From an uncultured Collinsella sp. (GTDB taxonomy: Bacteria > Actinomycetota > Coriobacteriia > Coriobacteriales > Coriobacteriaceae), in the NCBI GenBank assembly GCA_902479205.1, contig CABSNX010000097.1, positions 1 to 7,315 of the forward strand: a DNA stretch of 7,315 nucleotides, read 5' to 3'. Numbering within the stretch: the stretch's first letter is position 1; each line of letters opens with the position of its first letter. The notes under the pieces are model-generated. The model had not been told where the DNA came from. It did no database searches and saw only the letters and a program-made list of their open reading frames with translations. Position numbers and translations under genes: made by a program. Positions 5,418 to 7,315 of this stretch are shown here, piece by piece.

Positions 5418-6656
5418 ATGACAAAAGATGATAGACAGGCGTTCGAGGTGCCCGATCGACTCTTTGAATACGTGAGGGCAGTCGTCGACAACCGCGCGCT
5501 CGCGACGGTACTGCTCTTTTTGCTGAGCCTGCTGCTGGTCGGTATCGACAACATCGCTGGCATTTTGGCAGTTTTGCTTATCGGGTTTTTGCTGATCGAT
5601 CGATTCGAAACCGTGCGCCGTTGCGTGGTGATTGGCGGTGCCGCGTGGGTAATCACGCTGGCGATTGGCGCCATGGCGTTTGGCGGCATTGCCGAGCCGG
5701 TGTTCTTTGACGCCGGCTTTGTATTCAACATGCTTGGTTTTGTCTTGGCGCTTGCCGTGTGCGTCTTATTCTTTTGTGGCCGAGCACTGTATTACCAAGG
5801 CTACGAGCAAGGGGAACAGCATGCCGATCGCGTGCTTGCGGCCCGTATCCAGGACCGCCTGATCGATCATCCTGACGCCTGGGATAACATCGACGGCGAC
5901 TTCCTGGAGGTCGAGGGTGCGCTCAACCGCGTGCGCGATCGCGAGCGTAAGGTGCAGCAGGCCCTACGCGACGAGTCACATCGCAAGGATGACTTGGTCA
6001 CATACCTGGCGCATGACTTGCGCACGCCGCTCGCCAGCGTGGTGGGCTACCTCTCCCTGTTGCAGGAGGCCCCCGAGCTGCCAGTCGAGCAGCGCGCGCA
6101 CTTTACGGGCGTGGCGCTTGACAAGGCACATCGGCTCGACGCACTTGTCGAGGAGTTCTTCGACATTACACGCTTTGATTTCCACGATATTGTGCTTACG
6201 CGCGGCTACGTCGACTTGAGCCTGTTGCTGGCGCAGGTCGCCGATGAGTTCTATCCCATTCTCAACGAACAGCATAAGGAAGCACAGATTGATGTGCACG
6301 AGGACCTGACGGTGCTTGTGGATGGCGACAAGATGGCGCGCGTGTTCAACAACATCATGAAAAACGCCGTCGCCTATAGTTACGAAGGCTCGACCATTAC
6401 GATCGAGGCCCGACGCCAAGATGACGGCGGCGTGCGCGTGCGCTTTATTAACCATGGTGACCCGATTCCCGCGGCTAAGCTCAAGGTGATCTTTGAGAAG
6501 TTTTATCGCCTGGATGCAGCGCGTGCGACCAATCGCGGCGGTGCTGGGCTGGGCCTCGCCATCGCCAAGGAGATTGTATGCGCGCATGGCGGTACCATCG
6601 CGTGCGAATCGACGCCCGAGCATACCGTCTTTACCATCGAGCTGCCTGCCGCGTAG
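5418..6656 (+). CDS. Membrane histidine kinase, VanS-like
   Basis: This is a 412-residue sensor kinase paired with the preceding regulator. Four predicted membrane helices lie at about 28-42, 46-60, 69-91 and 101-121. Only very short loops (about 3 and 9 residues) would face outside, so there is no extracellular sensor domain. A HAMP-like or coiled linker (about 125-190) precedes the dimerisation helix YLAHDLRTPL, with phospho-accepting H199. The ATPase domain shows an N box (N312, N316), a G1 region NHGDPIP (345-351) in place of the usual DxGxG, an F box (FEKFYR 359-364) and G2 GGAGLGLAIAKE (374-385). The NHG-x-x-IP form and the ALDKAHRLDALVEEFFDITR region closely recall VanS. ATG 5418 is chosen because GAGGA (5406-5410) stands seven bases upstream; the longer open frame to 5253 overlaps the regulator in another frame and lacks this support. 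The signal sensed is unknown. Confidence 0.94.
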   Translation: MTKDDRQAFEVPDRLFEYVRAVVDNRALATVLLFLLSLLLVGIDNIAGILAVLLIGFLLIDRFETVRRCVVIGGAAWVITLAIGAMAFGGIAEPVFFDAGFVFNMLGFVLALAVCVLFFCGRALYYQGYEQGEQHADRVLAARIQDRLIDHPDAWDNIDGDFLEVEGALNRVRDRERKVQQALRDESHRKDDLVTYLAHDLRTPLASVVGYLSLLQEAPELPVEQRAHFTGVALDKAHRLDALVEEFFDITRFDFHDIVLTRGYVDLSLLLAQVADEFYPILNEQHKEAQIDVHEDLTVLVDGDKMARVFNNIMKNAVAYSYEGSTITIEARRQDDGGVRVRFINHGDPIPAAKLKVIFEKFYRLDAARATNRGGAGLGLAIAKEIVCAHGGTIACESTPEHTVFTIELPAA

Positions 6657-6666
6657 CGTAGGCGCC

Positions 6667-6694
6667 CTTACAAACACCTGACAATGCGCTCACG
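6667..6694 (+). promoter_or_regulatory. Probable Pho box: three 11-bp direct repeats before pstB
   Basis: CTTACA (6667-6672), CTGACA (6678-6683) and CTCACG (6689-6694) are spaced exactly 11 bases apart. Three such half-sites match the layout of Pho boxes bound by PhoB/PhoP dimers (CTGTCA-type in Proteobacteria, TTAACA-type in Bacillus, both 11-bp direct repeats). The site lies in the 103-base gap between the kinase and pstB, about 70 bases before the pstB start. Downstream TACTAT (6715-6720) or GATACT (6722-6727) could be the -10. This suggests that pstB is induced by phosphate limitation from its own promoter. Confidence 0.6.
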
Positions 6695-6759
6695 TGCATA
6701 TGAGCCGCGATTTCTACTATCGATACTGCTGAATTGATATCGATGTGGAGGTATGCGGT

Positions 6760-7315
6760 ATGACGGCTGCTGCGGCTATGGAGCCCACGGAGCTCGAGGA
6801 GCTAATGGAGGCGCAAGCCGAGGCTGCGCACGAGCGCGAAGTCGGGGACGCGACTCGTCCCACGGCGCAGGATCTTGCCGCCTCGTCGACGCGCATCGAC
6901 GTCGAGGGCCTCGATCTGTTCTATGGCGACCACCACGCGCTCAAGGACGTATCCATCAAGATTCGCGACAAGCAGATCACCTCGTTTATCGGTCCTTCGG
7001 GCTGCGGCAAGTCGACGCTGCTGCGTTGCTTTAACCGCATGAACGACGACATCAAGGACTGCCGCATCGAGGGTAAGATCGCGCTCGACGGCCAGGATAT
7101 CCTGGGCGACTACGACATCTGCCGCCTGCGCCAGCGCGTGGGCATGGTGTTCCAGCGCCCCAACCCGTTTCCCATGAGCATCTACGACAACGTCGCGTAT
7201 GGTCCACGCGGCATGGGCGTGCGCGACCGCGCCGTTCTGGATGAGTTGGTCGAGGACTCTCTCCGTCGCGCTGCGCTATGGGATGAGGTCAAGGACAAAC
7301 TCAAGGAGTCGGGGC
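6760..7315 (+). CDS. pstB: PstB, phosphate ABC transporter ATP-binding protein, 3' end beyond window
   Basis: PstB hydrolyses ATP on the inner face of the membrane to drive high-affinity phosphate import through PstA/PstC. The 185 residues seen include the family opening (LDLFYGDHHALKDVSI, 51-66), Walker A GPSGCGKST at 78-86, the PstB-typical LRCFNRMND (88-96) and Q-loop VGMVFQRPNPFPMSIYDNV (127-145), in which RPNPFPMSIYDNV is diagnostic of PstB. The signature LSGGQ and Walker B lie beyond the window end. ATG 6760 has GGAGG (6747-6751) eight bases upstream. The protein carries about 45 extra residues before the ABC domain (Ala/Glu-rich, EPTELEELMEAQAEAAHERE), longer than the usual short lead of PstB; a start at a later codon lacks a ribosome site. 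pstS, pstC and pstA are not in the window. Confidence 0.95.
   Translation, partial: MTAAAAMEPTELEELMEAQAEAAHEREVGDATRPTAQDLAASSTRIDVEGLDLFYGDHHALKDVSIKIRDKQITSFIGPSGCGKSTLLRCFNRMNDDIKDCRIEGKIALDGQDILGDYDICRLRQRVGMVFQRPNPFPMSIYDNVAYGPRGMGVRDRAVLDELVEDSLRRAALWDEVKDKLKESG

Noticed and set aside
4627..5424. Reverse-strand open frame of 265 codons opposite the response regulator
   Set aside because: High GC at third positions keeps antisense frames open; the forward strand encodes a complete, recognisable regulator.
4696..6656. Vancomycin resistance cluster
   Set aside because: Only the regulator and kinase resemble Van proteins; no vanH, ligase (vanA/vanB) or vanX is present, and the carboxypeptidase is of the penicillin-binding S11 type, not the zinc VanY type.

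Overview
The window reads like one end of an assembled contig from a GC-rich, low-to-mid GC-skewed-codon Gram-positive bacterium. The style of the proteins (VanR/VanS-like two-component pair, PstB, exported D,D-carboxypeptidase, strongly C/G-ending codons) suggests a gut actinobacterium of the Coriobacteriia, such as Collinsella. That placement is an impression from the sequence and has not been tested by a search. The first 46 bases are not biological: they are an Illumina Nextera P7 adapter, with an i7 index and the Tn5 mosaic end. The true sequence therefore starts at 47.

Left part (47-1710), forward strand: the last 29 codons of an unidentified gene; a GC-rich stem-loop; a three-copy 19-bp tandem repeat lying directly upstream of the ribosome binding site of an AAA-type ATPase with a C-terminal helix-turn-helix; a perfect 15-bp inverted repeat just behind that ATPase; then a tRNA-Ser(GCU) with its own promoter and an intrinsic terminator.

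Middle part (1711-3130): a 408-residue uncharacterised protein with a very basic N-terminal module, a TM2 membrane hairpin domain and an unassigned C-terminal domain. It converges on a D,D-carboxypeptidase gene, and a hairpin between them terminates mainly the reverse-strand gene. The ATPase and the TM2 gene use visibly more A/T-ending codons than the right half and look like accessory genes around a tRNA.

Right part (3158-7315), housekeeping in character: a reverse-strand penicillin-binding-protein-type D-Ala-D-Ala carboxypeptidase (peptidase S11), transcribed away from a VanR/VanS-like response regulator and histidine kinase. Behind the kinase, with its own leader, lies pstB, the phosphate ABC transporter ATPase, cut by the window end. 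The pstB leader holds three direct repeats at exact 11-bp spacing that look like a Pho box. Two similar repeats lie between the carboxypeptidase and the response regulator. The arrangement suggests that the regulator pair senses a cell-envelope or phosphate-related state and controls the carboxypeptidase, the Pst transporter or both; the sequence alone does not decide which.
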